A stretch of DNA of 64,000 nucleotides. It comes from CAIWHR01 sp035541655. GTDB lineage: Bacteria > Pseudomonadota > Gammaproteobacteria > Burkholderiales > Casimicrobiaceae. Shown piece after piece: positions 20,528 to 29,860 of the stretch. The translations under genes were made by a program, and so were the position numbers. The notes beneath the pieces were generated by a model. The model searched no databases. It worked only from the letters and a program-made list of their open reading frames with translations, and had not been told where the DNA came from. The DNA is taken from assembly GCA_035541655.1 (NCBI GenBank), contig DATKMY010000080.1, positions 1-64,000 on the forward strand. Reading direction: 5' to 3'. Within the stretch, counting starts at the first letter, position 1, and every line of letters starts with the position of its first letter.

Positions 20528-21319
20528 TCAGAGATTGCAGAAGGCGAGCTCGAAGTCGACGTCGCGCGCGTACGCGGTGCCCCGATCCATTCCCGTGACG
20601 CCGATGAACCGGATGTTGAGCGCGTACTTGTTCGCGCTGATCTCCGGGACGCAGGGGAGCTCGTGCGACACCGTTAGGCGCAGCAGCTGAGCTACCTTCG
20701 TCGTCGTCAGCATGAGCTGGAAGACTCCACCCACCGCCGTCTGCCGGCTCGCGCGGCCGTTGTCGCGCAGCAGCCGCAGAATGATGTTGAGCCCGTCGTA
20801 GATCGGCAGGAACGGCGCGATCCAGCCGCGCAGGTCGTTCTGCCGCGCACCCGGATCGGCGTTCAGCCAGTAGTGGTACGCGGGAAGGTCGAATTCGCAC
20901 ACGCCGCCCGGGATCGTCGTGCGCTGCTTGATCGTCATCAACCACTCGTTGTCGCGCAGATGGACACCGGCCTTGCCCGTTTGCGCGAGCAATGCGCCGC
21001 TCGCGCGGTCGATGTCGGCGAGCAACTGCTCGAGCACGCCGGTCTCGATCGCCGGATTGTTGCGCAGCGGCTGCAGCAGCTGCTTCTGCCGTTCGAGCTC
21101 CTGCAGCAGGTCGGTTTTCAGATCGGCGCGCGCTGCGACGTCGGTGATCTCGAAAAGCGCCGAGAGCGCCGCGTGATGATCTGCAGCATCGACCTGCGCG
21201 GCGAAGAATTGCGCGCGGCGATAAAGATCCTCGAGCCGCATCAGCGTGCGGATGCGCTCGTTCAGCGGGTGCTCGTAGCGGATGATCGAGGGCACGTCGG
21301 GCGGGGACGGGTGTGCCAA
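20528..21319 (-). CDS. zapD: Cell division protein ZapD
   Basis: 263 aa, the normal size for ZapD, which bundles FtsZ filaments. Recognisable stretches are YEHPLNERIRTLMRLEDLY at the N-terminus, LLQELERQKQLLQPLRNNP and, later, IKQRTTIPGGVCEFDLPAYH. It lies between coaE and yacG as in E. coli. It complements the ftsZ cluster in the same window. Confidence 0.95.
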   Translation of the reverse strand: MAHPSPPDVPSIIRYEHPLNERIRTLMRLEDLYRRAQFFAAQVDAADHHAALSALFEITDVAARADLKTDLLQELERQKQLLQPLRNNPAIETGVLEQLLADIDRASGALLAQTGKAGVHLRDNEWLMTIKQRTTIPGGVCEFDLPAYHYWLNADPGARQNDLRGWIAPFLPIYDGLNIILRLLRDNGRASRQTAVGGVFQLMLTTTKVAQLLRLTVSHELPCVPEISANKYALNIRFIGVTGMDRGTAYARDVDFELAFCNL

Positions 21320-21380
21320 TCCGGCATTCTGCCCGAAGTCGCGCCGTCCAATAAGGGTTCGAGGCGCTCAGCCCCGCGCG

Positions 21381-21992
21381 TTACCGCTGATTGGCTGCGG
21401 CGGCCAACGCACGGTAACGCTGATCGAGCGCGTCGACCTGCGTCGCGATCGCGGACAGCGGACCCGAGTTGTCGAGGACATCGTCGGCCCGCGCGAGTCG
21501 CTGGGCGCGCGGTAGCTGCGTGGCCATGATCGCGCGCACTTCGGCATCGCTCAGCCCGCTGCGCTGCGCGACCCGCCGGATCTGGACCTCCTCGGGACAG
21601 TCGACGACCAGCACGCGATCCACGCGGCTCGCGCCCGCGCGCTCGAGCAGCAACGGTACGACGAGGATACCGTACGGGCTCGTCCAGCCGGTGATTTCCC
21701 TCGCTGCCGCCTCGCGGATCAGGGGATGCAGGATCGCTTCGAGCCGAGTCCGCGCGTCGTCGTCGGCGAAGACCCGTGCGCGCAACCGAGCGCGGTCCAG
21801 CGTGCCATCCGGGCGGCGGAACGCGGTACCGAAGGCTTCGAGCACCAGCGCATAGCCCACTTGCCCCGGCGCGGTGAGCCCATGCGCGAGGCGATCGGTG
21901 TCGGTGACGTCGATGCCGCGCTCCGCGAACGCGTCAGCGACGATCGACTTGCCGCTGCCGATCCCTCCGGTGAGTCCGACGACGAACGTCAC
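21381..21992 (-). CDS. coaE: Dephospho-CoA kinase
   Basis: Last step of coenzyme A synthesis: phosphorylates the 3' hydroxyl of dephospho-CoA. It is 203 aa with the P-loop GLTGGIGSGKS at the N-terminus, DTDRLAHGL, ILHPLIREAA and VPLLLE. The start is GTG at 21992, overlapping the pilD stop (GTGA); no ATG is available nearby. Confidence 0.95.
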   Translation of the reverse strand: MTFVVGLTGGIGSGKSIVADAFAERGIDVTDTDRLAHGLTAPGQVGYALVLEAFGTAFRRPDGTLDRARLRARVFADDDARTRLEAILHPLIREAAAREITGWTSPYGILVVPLLLERAGASRVDRVLVVDCPEEVQIRRVAQRSGLSDAEVRAIMATQLPRAQRLARADDVLDNSGPLSAIATQVDALDQRYRALAAAANQR

Positions 21993-22840
21993 GGAAGGAT
22001 CAGCCTCGCGAGCGGAGCGCCGAAGAAGAGCGCGATCGCTCCGGCGATCGCGAGGTACGGACCGAAGGCGAGCGGAGCCTGGTTGTCGCGCCCTTTGAAG
22101 ACGATCAGCGTGATGCCGATCGCCGCCCCCACGAGCGACGAGAGCAGCACGATCACCGGCAGCACCTGCCAGCCGAGCCAGGCGCCCAGGGCCGCGAGGA
22201 GCTTGAAGTCTCCGTGGCCCATCCCTTCTTTGCCGCGGATCAGCTTGAACAGCCAGTAGATCGTCCACAGCGACAGGTACCCGGCCGCCGCGCCGACGAC
22301 GGCGTCCCTCAGCGGCGTGAACAGTCCGCCGAGGTTGACGATCAGCCCGGCCCAGAGCAGCGGCAGCGTGAGGTCGTCGGGGAGGAGCTGCGTATCGATG
22401 TCGATCATCGTCAGCGCGGTGAGCGTCCACAGCAGAACGCACGCGGCGACCCCGCGCGCGGTCGGGCCGAATCGCCAGATCGCGTAGGCCGCGAGAAGAC
22501 CGCCCGCGATCTCGACGATCGGGTAGCGCGCCGAGATCGGCGCCTTGCACGACGCGCACTTGCCGCCGAGCGCGAGCCACGAGGCGACGGGGATGTTCTG
22601 CAGGGCGGTGATCCTCGCGCCGCACGCCGGACATGCGGAGCGCGGGACGACGAGGTTGTAGGCGGGCTCGGAAGCGGGCGTCTCGCCCCGCAGCTCCGCG
22701 CACTGCGCCTCCCAGCCGCGCTCGAGCATCTTCGGAAGACGGTGGATGACGACGTTCAGGAAGCTGCCGACGCAGAGGCCGACGACGAACGCGATCGCGG
22801 TCGCGACGTTCGGGTCGAAGATGGCCTCCGAGTGTGGCAT
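21989..22840 (-). CDS. pilD: Type IV prepilin peptidase and N-methyltransferase
   Basis: Inner-membrane aspartyl protease that cuts the leader of prepilins and methylates the new N-terminus. It is 283 aa. The two cysteine pairs of the cytoplasmic zinc loop are CPACG and CASCK. The catalytic aspartates are in MIDIDTQLLPDDLTLP and GMGHGDFKLLA. Upstream is a 95-base gap to pilC. Confidence 0.96.
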   Translation of the reverse strand: MPHSEAIFDPNVATAIAFVVGLCVGSFLNVVIHRLPKMLERGWEAQCAELRGETPASEPAYNLVVPRSACPACGARITALQNIPVASWLALGGKCASCKAPISARYPIVEIAGGLLAAYAIWRFGPTARGVAACVLLWTLTALTMIDIDTQLLPDDLTLPLLWAGLIVNLGGLFTPLRDAVVGAAAGYLSLWTIYWLFKLIRGKEGMGHGDFKLLAALGAWLGWQVLPVIVLLSSLVGAAIGITLIVFKGRDNQAPLAFGPYLAIAGAIALFFGAPLARLILP

Positions 22841-22935
22841 CCGGCGTGACGCGAAGGCGCGAGGCGTGCGGCCCGCGGCTCTTCAGGCAAGCCGCAGGAT
22901 CGCGGCGGAACGCATGGCGGCCCCGGGTGTGCCCT

Positions 22936-24165
22936 TTAGACGACCGAACCTAGCTTGAAGATCGGCAGATACATCGCAACGACCAGCCCGCCGATGACGA
23001 CACCCAGGAACACGATGATGATCGGCTCCAGCAGGCTGGAGAGCGCCGCCACGGAGTCGTCGACCTCCCGCTCGTAGAACTCGGCGATCTTCGACAGCAT
23101 GCTGTCGAGCGAGCCCGACTCCTCGCCGATCTGCGTCATCTGCAGCACCATCGACGGGAAGAGCTTGGTGTTGGACATCGAATTGGTGAGGCTCGCGCCG
23201 GTGCTGACCTCGGTCTGGATGCGCTTGGTCGCGGCGGCGTAGACGGAATTGCCCGACGCGCCGGCCACTGCGTCGAGCGATTCGACGAGCGGAACGCCGG
23301 CGGCGAACATCGTCGAGAGCGTGCGCGTCCAGCGCGCGATCGTCGCCTTCTCGAGGATGTCGCCGACGATCGGGATCTTGAGCGAGAGGCGGTCGACAGT
23401 GTAGCGGAAGGACGTCGACCTTCGGATCAGCGTGAAGAACGCGGAGAGCGCGCCCGTGATGATGAGCACGCCGAGCCACCAATACGAGACGAAGAAGTCC
23501 GAAATCGCCATCACCATCAGCGTAGGCGCCGGCAGATCCGCACCGAAGCTCGTGAACACCTGCTTGAACGCGGGGATCACCCAGATCATGATGACCCACA
23601 CGACGACGATCGCCACGACGACGACGGAGATCGGGTAGAAGAGCGCCGACTTGATCTTGCCCTTGATCGCGAGGATCTTTTCTTTGTAGGTCGCGAGGCG
23701 CTCGAGGATCGCGTCGAGCATCCCGGACGTCTCGCCCGCGTTCACGAGGTTGCAATACAGATTGTCGAACTGGGCCGGGTGCTCGCGAAATGCCTGCGAC
23801 AGACTCGATCCGGCCTCGATGCGGCCCTTGATGTCGAGCATCAGGCGCGAGAAGCGCGCGTTGCTGTGTCCGCGCGCGACGATGTCGAAGGCCTGCAGCA
23901 GCGGTACGCCGGCGCGCAGCATCGTGGCGAGCTGGCGCGTGAAGAACGTCACTTCCTTCTCGCCGACGCGCCGGCCGCCGCGGAACGATTGCTTCTTGAT
24001 CCGCGTGACCCGGATGCCCTGGCGGCGGAGGTTCGTCGAGACGACCGTCTCGGAGGCCGCGCGCATCTCGCCGCGGACCTGGCGGTTGTTGCGATCCTGC
24101 CCCTCCCAAACGAAGATGAATTCCTTGACGTCGCGGCGCGGCGCAGCGGTGGTGGCGGTGGCCAT
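22936..24165 (-). CDS. pilC: Type IV pilus inner-membrane platform protein
   Basis: 409 aa GspF-family protein with two repeated cytoplasmic GspF domains and three membrane helices. The N-terminal FIFVWEGQDRNNRQVRGEM, ARGHSNARFSRLML and the C-terminal QIGEESGSLDSMLSKIAEFYE are typical. It anchors the PilB motor for pilus extension. It lies 20 bases downstream of pilB. Confidence 0.96.
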   Translation of the reverse strand: MATATTAAPRRDVKEFIFVWEGQDRNNRQVRGEMRAASETVVSTNLRRQGIRVTRIKKQSFRGGRRVGEKEVTFFTRQLATMLRAGVPLLQAFDIVARGHSNARFSRLMLDIKGRIEAGSSLSQAFREHPAQFDNLYCNLVNAGETSGMLDAILERLATYKEKILAIKGKIKSALFYPISVVVVAIVVVWVIMIWVIPAFKQVFTSFGADLPAPTLMVMAISDFFVSYWWLGVLIITGALSAFFTLIRRSTSFRYTVDRLSLKIPIVGDILEKATIARWTRTLSTMFAAGVPLVESLDAVAGASGNSVYAAATKRIQTEVSTGASLTNSMSNTKLFPSMVLQMTQIGEESGSLDSMLSKIAEFYEREVDDSVAALSSLLEPIIIVFLGVVIGGLVVAMYLPIFKLGSVV

Positions 24166-24185
24166 GTCTTACCCTCGTAGATCCG

Positions 24186-25913
24186 TCATTCGTTGGTGCA
24201 GGCTTCGATTTCCTCGAGCGAGGTGACGCCCTGCTTGACCTTGACCAGGCCCGACTGGCGCAGATCGCGCACCCCCTCGCGCTTCGCCTGCTCGGCGATG
24301 TCGAAGGCGGTGCCGTTGCGCATGATGAGCTGGCGCATCTCGTCGGTGATCGTCATCACCTGGTAGATGCCGACGCGACCCTTGTAGCCGGTCCCCTTGC
24401 AGTGGTCGCACCCGACCGGACCGAACGGCTGCCAGCTGCCGTCGAGGTCCTCCCCGACGAAGCCCGCGCGCAGCAGCGCTTCGGGCGGGATCTCCTCGGG
24501 CTTCTTGCATTGCGCGCAAAGGCGGCGCGCGAGGCGCTGCGCGGTGATCAACAGCACGGACGAGGCGACGTTGAAGGGCGCGACACCCATGTTGAGGAGC
24601 CGCAGCAGCGTGTTCGGAGCGTCGTTGGTGTGCAGCGTCGAGAGCACGAGGTGGCCGGTCTGCGCCGCCTTGATCGCGATTTCGGCGGTCTCGAGGTCGC
24701 GAATTTCGCCGACCATGATGATGTCCGGATCCTGCCGCAGGAACGCCCGCAAGGCGACGGCGAAGGTGAGCCCCGCCTTCTCGTTCACGTTGACCTGGTT
24801 CACCCCGGCGAGCTGGATTTCCGCCGGGTCCTCGGCCGTCGAGATGTTGACGCCTGGCTGATTGAGGATGTTGAGACAGGTGTAGAGCGAAACCGTCTTG
24901 CCGCTCCCGGTCGGGCCGGTCACGAGGATCATCCCGTACGGCCGGCCGATCGCGTGCATCAGCGCTTCCTGCTGCTCGGGGTCGTAGCCGAGAGCCTCGA
25001 TGCCGAGCTTGATGCCCGAGGAATCCAGGATACGAATCACGATCTTTTCGCCGAAGAGCGTCGGCAGCGTGCTCACCCGGAAGTCGATCGTCTTCGTCTT
25101 CGACACCACGAGCTTCATCCGGCCGTCCTGCGGTACCCGCTTTTCCGAGATGTCGAGCTTCGAGATGACCTTGATCCGCGATGCGAGCTTGTCCTTGATC
25201 ACGAGCGGAGGCTGTGCCATCTCCATCAGCACGCCGTCGAGGCGATAGCGGACGCGGTAGAACTTCTCGTAAGGCTCGAAGTGGATGTCGGACACGCCCG
25301 CGGCGATCGCATCCATCAGGATCTTCTGCAGGTATTTGACGACCGGCGCGTCTTCGACCTCGGAGCTCTCTTCGTCGCTCGCTGCCTGGCCGGCGTCCGA
25401 TTCCTGGAGGTCGACCTCCAGGTCTTCCATCGTGGCGGTCTGATCCTTGAGCAGCGCGCCCGAGGCCTCGACCAGCTTGTGGATCGTCGCGGCGAGCTTG
25501 TCGTTCTCGACGACGACGGGCTCGACGACGAGATTCGTCTTGAACCGGATCTCTTCGAGGCCCTGCAGGTTCGCCGGATCCGACGTCGCGACGAACAGGC
25601 GATTGCCCCGCTTGTGCAGCGGCAAAACGTGCCGCGTCTGGGCAATCTTCAGATCGATCAGGTCCTTCTGCAGCTGATCGGTGTCGAAGCCGGAGAGGTC
25701 GAGCAGCGGGACCCCGAATGCGCGCGACGCGAAGATCGCGAGCTGGTTCGCGGAGATCCGCTTCCCGGCGAGAACGTGATCGACGAAGCTCACGCCCGCC
25801 TGCTGCGCCTGCGTTTGCAGCGTCTCGGCCTCGTACTCCGTCATGAGCCCGTGCTGGGCAAGCGCTCGGGCGAGACCGCTGATGTTTCTGGTCGAGGCGA
25901 CGTGCGTTGCCAT
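24186..25913 (-). CDS. pilB: Type IV pilus assembly ATPase
   Basis: Hexameric extension motor of the type IV pilus, 575 aa. An N-terminal MshEN domain (about 1-150) precedes the GspE ATPase. Walker A is GPTGSGKTVSLYT; the Asp and His boxes and DPDIIMVGEIRDLETA follow. The tetracysteine zinc motif is CAQC and CDHC. pilB is the first gene of pilB-pilC-pilD. A near-consensus sigma-54 promoter lies about 60 bases upstream. Confidence 0.97.
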   Translation of the reverse strand: MATHVASTRNISGLARALAQHGLMTEYEAETLQTQAQQAGVSFVDHVLAGKRISANQLAIFASRAFGVPLLDLSGFDTDQLQKDLIDLKIAQTRHVLPLHKRGNRLFVATSDPANLQGLEEIRFKTNLVVEPVVVENDKLAATIHKLVEASGALLKDQTATMEDLEVDLQESDAGQAASDEESSEVEDAPVVKYLQKILMDAIAAGVSDIHFEPYEKFYRVRYRLDGVLMEMAQPPLVIKDKLASRIKVISKLDISEKRVPQDGRMKLVVSKTKTIDFRVSTLPTLFGEKIVIRILDSSGIKLGIEALGYDPEQQEALMHAIGRPYGMILVTGPTGSGKTVSLYTCLNILNQPGVNISTAEDPAEIQLAGVNQVNVNEKAGLTFAVALRAFLRQDPDIIMVGEIRDLETAEIAIKAAQTGHLVLSTLHTNDAPNTLLRLLNMGVAPFNVASSVLLITAQRLARRLCAQCKKPEEIPPEALLRAGFVGEDLDGSWQPFGPVGCDHCKGTGYKGRVGIYQVMTITDEMRQLIMRNGTAFDIAEQAKREGVRDLRQSGLVKVKQGVTSLEEIEACTNE

Positions 25914-25973
25914 GGGCTAGGCGGTTCGAATGCGGCTCTCTGTCCTGGGGCGCCGAGTCATCCCGAAACGTTA

Positions 25974-25989
25974 AGCAATTCTTGTGCCG
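25974..25989 (-). promoter_or_regulatory. Sigma-54 promoter upstream of pilB
   Basis: On the minus strand the element reads CGGCAC-AAGAA-TTGCT, matching TGGCAC-N5-TTGCW except for the first base. The invariant GG and GC are 12 bases apart, as needed for -24/-12. Transcription would begin near 25963, giving a leader of about 50 nt before the pilB ATG. Confidence 0.6.
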
Positions 25990-26048
25990 TGTCGGCTACA
26001 AACTGCCTCCAGGTGCACGAGGCGCAAGTTATTCCATCTGCATATAAC

Positions 26049-27365
26049 TTAGCCGGCCGATGATGCCTGCCCGTCATGGCTTTGTAAAGGCGCTGACGGC
26101 GCACGACCCACCGGCGCCAGCAGCCTTACGACTTTTACGCCACGGTCCTGGGTTTGCAGAATCTCGATCGACTGGCCCTCGACATCGAAATGCGTTCCGG
26201 CGGAGGGAATCTCGCCGAGGCGATCGACAATCAGTCCGTTGAGCGTTTTCGGACCGTCGATCGGGAATTTCGTCCCGAGCTTGCGGTTGAGCGTGCGCAG
26301 AGGCGCGAGCCCGTCGACGACGACGCTGCCGTCGGCTCCCCGGCGATACGTCTCGGCACCGTCCGGCGCCTGCGTCGTGAAATCCCCGATGATCTCCTCG
26401 ATGATGTCCTCGATCGTCGTCAGGCCTTTGAGCTCGCCGTACTCGTCGACGACGAGCCCGAGGCGCTCGCGATCAGTCTGGAACTGTTGCAGCTGGACGA
26501 GCAGCGACGTCCCGGCCGGAATGAAATAGGCCGGCCGGAGGATCAAACGCAGCGCTTCGGTGTCGATGTCGCCGCCGCGCTGCAGGTGCACGACGTTCTT
26601 CAGATGGATCACCCCGACGATGTTGTCGAGCTCGCCCTCGTAGGCGGGCAGCCGCGTGTGATACGAGGTCGCGAGCTGTTGCGCGATCTGCGACGGCTTT
26701 GCCGTCAGGTCGAGCGCATGGATCTGGTTGCGCGGCGTCATCACGTCGTCGACCGTCACCGACTCGAGGTCGATCAGGTTCGCGAGCATCGCCCGGTGCT
26801 TACCGCGGAAGTACTGTCCTTCGAGAACGAGCGAGCGCAGCTCCTCCTGGGTGAGCGTCGCGTCGGCTTCGTTGACCGGCTTGATGCGGAGGAGCTTGAG
26901 GAGGCCCTGCACGAACAAGTTGACGAACCATACGACCGGCGTGGCCGCCTTGAGCATCGGCGCGAGCAGGAAGCTCACCGGCGCCGCGATGCGGTCGGCG
27001 TGCGCGGCGCCGACGACCTTCGGCGTGATCTCGGAGAACACGAGGATCGCGAACGCGATCGCGAGCGTGCCGAGGCCGAGCGAGATCTCTCCCTCGCCGA
27101 ACAGGCGCTTCGTGATGACCGCGGTCAGCGTAGCGGCGCCGGCGTTGACGAGCGTATTGCCGAGCAGGATCACGCCGAGCAGCTTGTCGGTCTTGTCGAG
27201 GAGCTGCAGAGTCAGACGCGCGCCGCGCTCGCCCTTGCGCGCGCGATGCTTGAGCCGGTAGCGGTTGACCGCCATCATCGCGGTCTCGGCGATCGAGAAG
27301 AAACCGGCGATCGCGAGCAGGACGACGAGCGCGACCCCCAGGGCGCGCAGCGAGATGTCGTCCAT
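26049..27365 (-). CDS. CNNM/CorC (HlyC-CorC) family membrane protein
   Basis: 438 aa. The N-terminal DUF21/CNNM domain has about four hydrophobic segments (to residue 140) with FFSIAETAMMAVNRYRLKH. A CBS pair follows (DDVMTPRNQIHALD; TRLPAYEGELDNIVGVIHLK), then the C-terminal CorC_HlyC domain (EYGELKGLTTIEDIIEEIIG). The family is linked to magnesium and cobalt efflux or homeostasis; the transported ion cannot be told from sequence. Its start abuts the end of the CcsA-like gene. Confidence 0.9.
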   Translation of the reverse strand: MDDISLRALGVALVVLLAIAGFFSIAETAMMAVNRYRLKHRARKGERGARLTLQLLDKTDKLLGVILLGNTLVNAGAATLTAVITKRLFGEGEISLGLGTLAIAFAILVFSEITPKVVGAAHADRIAAPVSFLLAPMLKAATPVVWFVNLFVQGLLKLLRIKPVNEADATLTQEELRSLVLEGQYFRGKHRAMLANLIDLESVTVDDVMTPRNQIHALDLTAKPSQIAQQLATSYHTRLPAYEGELDNIVGVIHLKNVVHLQRGGDIDTEALRLILRPAYFIPAGTSLLVQLQQFQTDRERLGLVVDEYGELKGLTTIEDIIEEIIGDFTTQAPDGAETYRRGADGSVVVDGLAPLRTLNRKLGTKFPIDGPKTLNGLIVDRLGEIPSAGTHFDVEGQSIEILQTQDRGVKVVRLLAPVGRAPSAPLQSHDGQASSAG

Positions 27366-28208
27366 TCAGCGCCCGAGCAGAACTTCGAGCACGAACTTGC
27401 TGCCGAGATAGGCGAGGAACACGAACGCGCTGCCCGCGATGATCCAGCGCAGCGCGACGCGGCCGCGCCAGCCGTAGCGCCAGCGGCCCCAGAGCAGCGC
27501 GCCGAAAGTGAACCAGCCCAGCACCGAGAACACGCTCTTGTGCGTGAACGTCAGCGGCTTGCCGAAGAGCTGCTCGGTGAAGAGCATCCCGCTCGCGAGC
27601 GTCACCGTCAGGAGAACGAAGCCGATCGCGACCAGACGGAACAGGAATCGCTCGAGCGTGAGAAGCGGCGGCACGCCGGCCGACTCGGGGTCGAGCACGC
27701 TGTGCCGCAGGCGCTTCTCGAGGCTCATCACGACGGCCGCCAGCACCGCGGCGACGAGGAACATAGCGTACGAGACGAGCGCGACGGCGACGTGCAGCGC
27801 CGCCAGCGATTCGGCGCCGTACGCGAATCGATGCGGGTTCGCGAACAGCGCAGGAGAGAGGCGCGGCAGCAGCGCGGGCAGCAGCACGGCCACGGCGGCG
27901 ACGGGTAGGACGATCGCGCCGATCGCCGGCAAGGTGCGCAGCAGGCCGGAGGCCCAGGCGACGGCGGCGAGCAGCGCGCCGACGACCGAGATTGCGTTGA
28001 GCAGCGAGAAATCGAGTCCTTGCGCGGTGGCGGTGTCCTGCACGATCGCCCACGCGTGCAGCGTCAGCGCGGCCGGCAACAGCCAGAACGCCATCGTGGC
28101 GCGCGACGGCGCGGGGGCGCCACCTGCCGGGGCCGCCGCGGGCCGCGGCCACTGCGCGCCGGCGGTGAGCGCATAGAGAGCCGCTGCGGCAACGTGGAGT
28201 AAAATCAT
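27366..28208 (-). CDS. CcsA/YpjD-type cytochrome c assembly protein
   Basis: 280 aa polytopic protein with about eight hydrophobic segments. The cytochrome c assembly (CcmC/CcsA) hallmarks are present: YAMFLVAAVLA, the region with LASGMLFTEQLFG and FTHKSVFSVLGWFTFGALLW with its histidine. Possibly acts in haem handling for c-type cytochromes. Like other YpjD proteins it is transcribed away from ffh. Confidence 0.85.
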   Translation of the reverse strand: MILLHVAAAALYALTAGAQWPRPAAAPAGGAPAPSRATMAFWLLPAALTLHAWAIVQDTATAQGLDFSLLNAISVVGALLAAVAWASGLLRTLPAIGAIVLPVAAVAVLLPALLPRLSPALFANPHRFAYGAESLAALHVAVALVSYAMFLVAAVLAAVVMSLEKRLRHSVLDPESAGVPPLLTLERFLFRLVAIGFVLLTVTLASGMLFTEQLFGKPLTFTHKSVFSVLGWFTFGALLWGRWRYGWRGRVALRWIIAGSAFVFLAYLGSKFVLEVLLGR

Positions 28209-28250
28209 CGGACTTGGCGTGCGGCAACGCCGCTGCCGCGGGCCGCATGC

Positions 28251-28256
28251 AGTTTA
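28251..28256 (-). promoter_or_regulatory. Candidate -10 of the ccsA-like gene
   Basis: TAAACT on the minus strand (within GGTAAACTGC), about 43 bases before the start codon. The same GGTAAACTGC string occurs at 44629-44638 before the CoA-transferase gene. No -35 is evident. Confidence 0.3.
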
Positions 28257-28302
28257 CCGCAGGTCAGTCGGCGCTCCTGTTTACCCCTTGATCGGCGAGG
28301 GA

Positions 28303-28332
28303 GTCGCGGGCCCGGGTGCCCCGACTTTTTTT
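28303..28332 (+). terminator. Intrinsic terminator inside the ffh leader
   Basis: GTCG (28303-28306) pairs with CGAC (28322-28325) and GGGC (28308-28311) with GCCC (28318-28321), with one bulged C and a six-base loop, followed directly by seven T residues. It ends 20 bases before the ffh ATG. The upstream gene is on the minus strand, so only a plus-strand transcript begun within the 144-base gap could end here. Confidence 0.7.
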
Positions 28333-28352
28333 GGTTTTCGTCTCCGGATCCG

Positions 28353-29699
28353 ATGTTCGACAATCTGTCGCAGCGACTCTCGCGCGTCGTCAAGCAACTG
28401 CGTGGCGAGGCTCGGCTCACGGAAGCCAACATCGCCGACGCACTGCGCGAAGTCCGCCTCGCGCTGCTCGAGGCCGACGTCGCGCTGCCTGTGGTCAAGG
28501 AGTTCATCGCGCACGTGCGCGGGAAGGCGCTCGGCGCCGAGGTCGCCGGCTCGCTCACGCCGGGCCAGGCGTTCGTGGGGGTCGTTCACCGCGAGCTCGC
28601 GGCGCTGATGGGAGGCGCTGCGGTTCCTCTCGATTTCGCCGTCCAGCCGCCGGCGATCGTGCTGATGGCGGGACTGCAGGGTTCGGGCAAGACGACGACG
28701 ACGGCGAAGCTCGCGCACCTCCTGCGCGGACAGAAGAAGAAGGTCCTCGTCGTGTCGGCAGACGTCTATCGGCCGGCGGCGATCGAGCAGCTTGCCACGC
28801 TCGCCAAGCAGGTGGGCGTCGACGCCTTTCCATCGGCAGTCGGCGAAAAGCCCGTCGCGATCGCCGAAGCGGCGGTCGATTGGGCGAAGAAGCACTACCA
28901 CGACGTGCTGCTCATCGACACCGCCGGGCGGCTCGCGATCGATGACGCGATGATGCGCGAGATCGCGGACCTCAACGCGGCAGTGAAGCCGATCGAGACG
29001 CTGTTCGTCGTCGACGCGATGCAGGGGCAGGATGCGGTGAACACCGCGCGTGCGTTTCGCGAGGCGCTGCCGCTCACCGGCGTCGTGCTGACGAAGCTCG
29101 ACGGCGACGCACGCGGGGGTGCCGCGCTTTCGGTGCGGCATGTGACCGGCGTGCCGATCAAGTTCGCCGGCGTCTCCGAGAAGATCGACGGCCTCGAGAC
29201 GTTCCATCCAGAGCGGATGGCATCGCGGATTCTCGGCATGGGCGATGTGCTGTCGCTCATCGAGGAGGCGCACAAGACGATCGACGTCGCCGAGGCCCAG
29301 AAGCTCGCGAAGAAGGTGAAGTCCGGCAAGGGCTTCGACCTCGAGGACTACAAGGCGCAGATCGGACAGATGCGCAAGATGGGAGGGCTGGCGGCGTTGC
29401 TCGACAAGCTGCCGGCGGAGCTCGCGCGCGCCGCGCAGGACACATCGATGGGAGAGAAGAAGATCGCGAGGATCGAGGGGATCATCAATTCGATGACGCC
29501 CGGGGAGCGGGCGAAGCCCGAGCTCCTCAAGGCGTCGCGCAAGCGTCGCGTTGCCGCCGGCGCGGGCGTCTCGGTCCAGGAGGTCAACCAGCTTCTCAAT
29601 CAGTTCGAGCAGACGCAGAAAGTGATGAAGCTGGTTGCGAAGGGCGGAATGCAGAAAATGCTGCGCGGGATGAAGGGTTTGCTGCCCGGGATCCGGTAG
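28353..29699 (+). CDS. ffh: Signal recognition particle protein Ffh
   Basis: SRP54 GTPase that binds 4.5S RNA and signal peptides of nascent membrane proteins. It is 448 aa: N domain (1-90), G domain with GLQGSGKTTTTAKLA, DTAGRLAID, TKLDGDARGG, and a Met-rich M domain from about 300, ending GGMQKMLRGMKGLLPG. The leader carries an intrinsic terminator. Confidence 0.98.
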   Translation: MFDNLSQRLSRVVKQLRGEARLTEANIADALREVRLALLEADVALPVVKEFIAHVRGKALGAEVAGSLTPGQAFVGVVHRELAALMGGAAVPLDFAVQPPAIVLMAGLQGSGKTTTTAKLAHLLRGQKKKVLVVSADVYRPAAIEQLATLAKQVGVDAFPSAVGEKPVAIAEAAVDWAKKHYHDVLLIDTAGRLAIDDAMMREIADLNAAVKPIETLFVVDAMQGQDAVNTARAFREALPLTGVVLTKLDGDARGGAALSVRHVTGVPIKFAGVSEKIDGLETFHPERMASRILGMGDVLSLIEEAHKTIDVAEAQKLAKKVKSGKGFDLEDYKAQIGQMRKMGGLAALLDKLPAELARAAQDTSMGEKKIARIEGIINSMTPGERAKPELLKASRKRRVAAGAGVSVQEVNQLLNQFEQTQKVMKLVAKGGMQKMLRGMKGLLPGIR

Positions 29700-29784
29700 C
29701 CGGGCCGCCGCTTTTCCCCCCAGCGCTCCGGGGGTGGGCGCAGGCCGGTCGGGCCCGGCAGCGGGCTGGGTCGGTCGCCCCGCC

Positions 29785-29814
29785 TTGCGGGAAACGCCCA
29801 TTTCATCGTAAAAT
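29785..29814 (+). promoter_or_regulatory. Candidate sigma-70 promoter for rpsP-rimM-trmD-rplS
   Basis: TTGCGG (29785-29790), 18 bases, then TAAAAT (29809-29814) in the 161-base gap after ffh. The -10 matches at 5/6 positions, the -35 at 3/6. The transcript leader would be about 40 nt. Confidence 0.45.
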
Positions 29815-29860
29815 TTAAGGCTTTCCCGAACGAAAACTGCCCCTCAGGAATCCTGACAAC

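Noticed and set aside
25921..25940. tRNA T-arm-like GGTTCGAAT near pilB
   Set aside because: No acceptor or anticodon arm can be folded around it.
24402..27908. Long plus-strand frames opposite pilB and the CorC-like gene
   Set aside because: Same reverse-strand effect; the minus-strand genes have complete motifs.
28209..28352. 4.5S RNA gene in the ffh leader
   Set aside because: Short similarities (GGTCAG, CTGTTTACC) exist, but the GGAAGCAGCC-type loop is absent.
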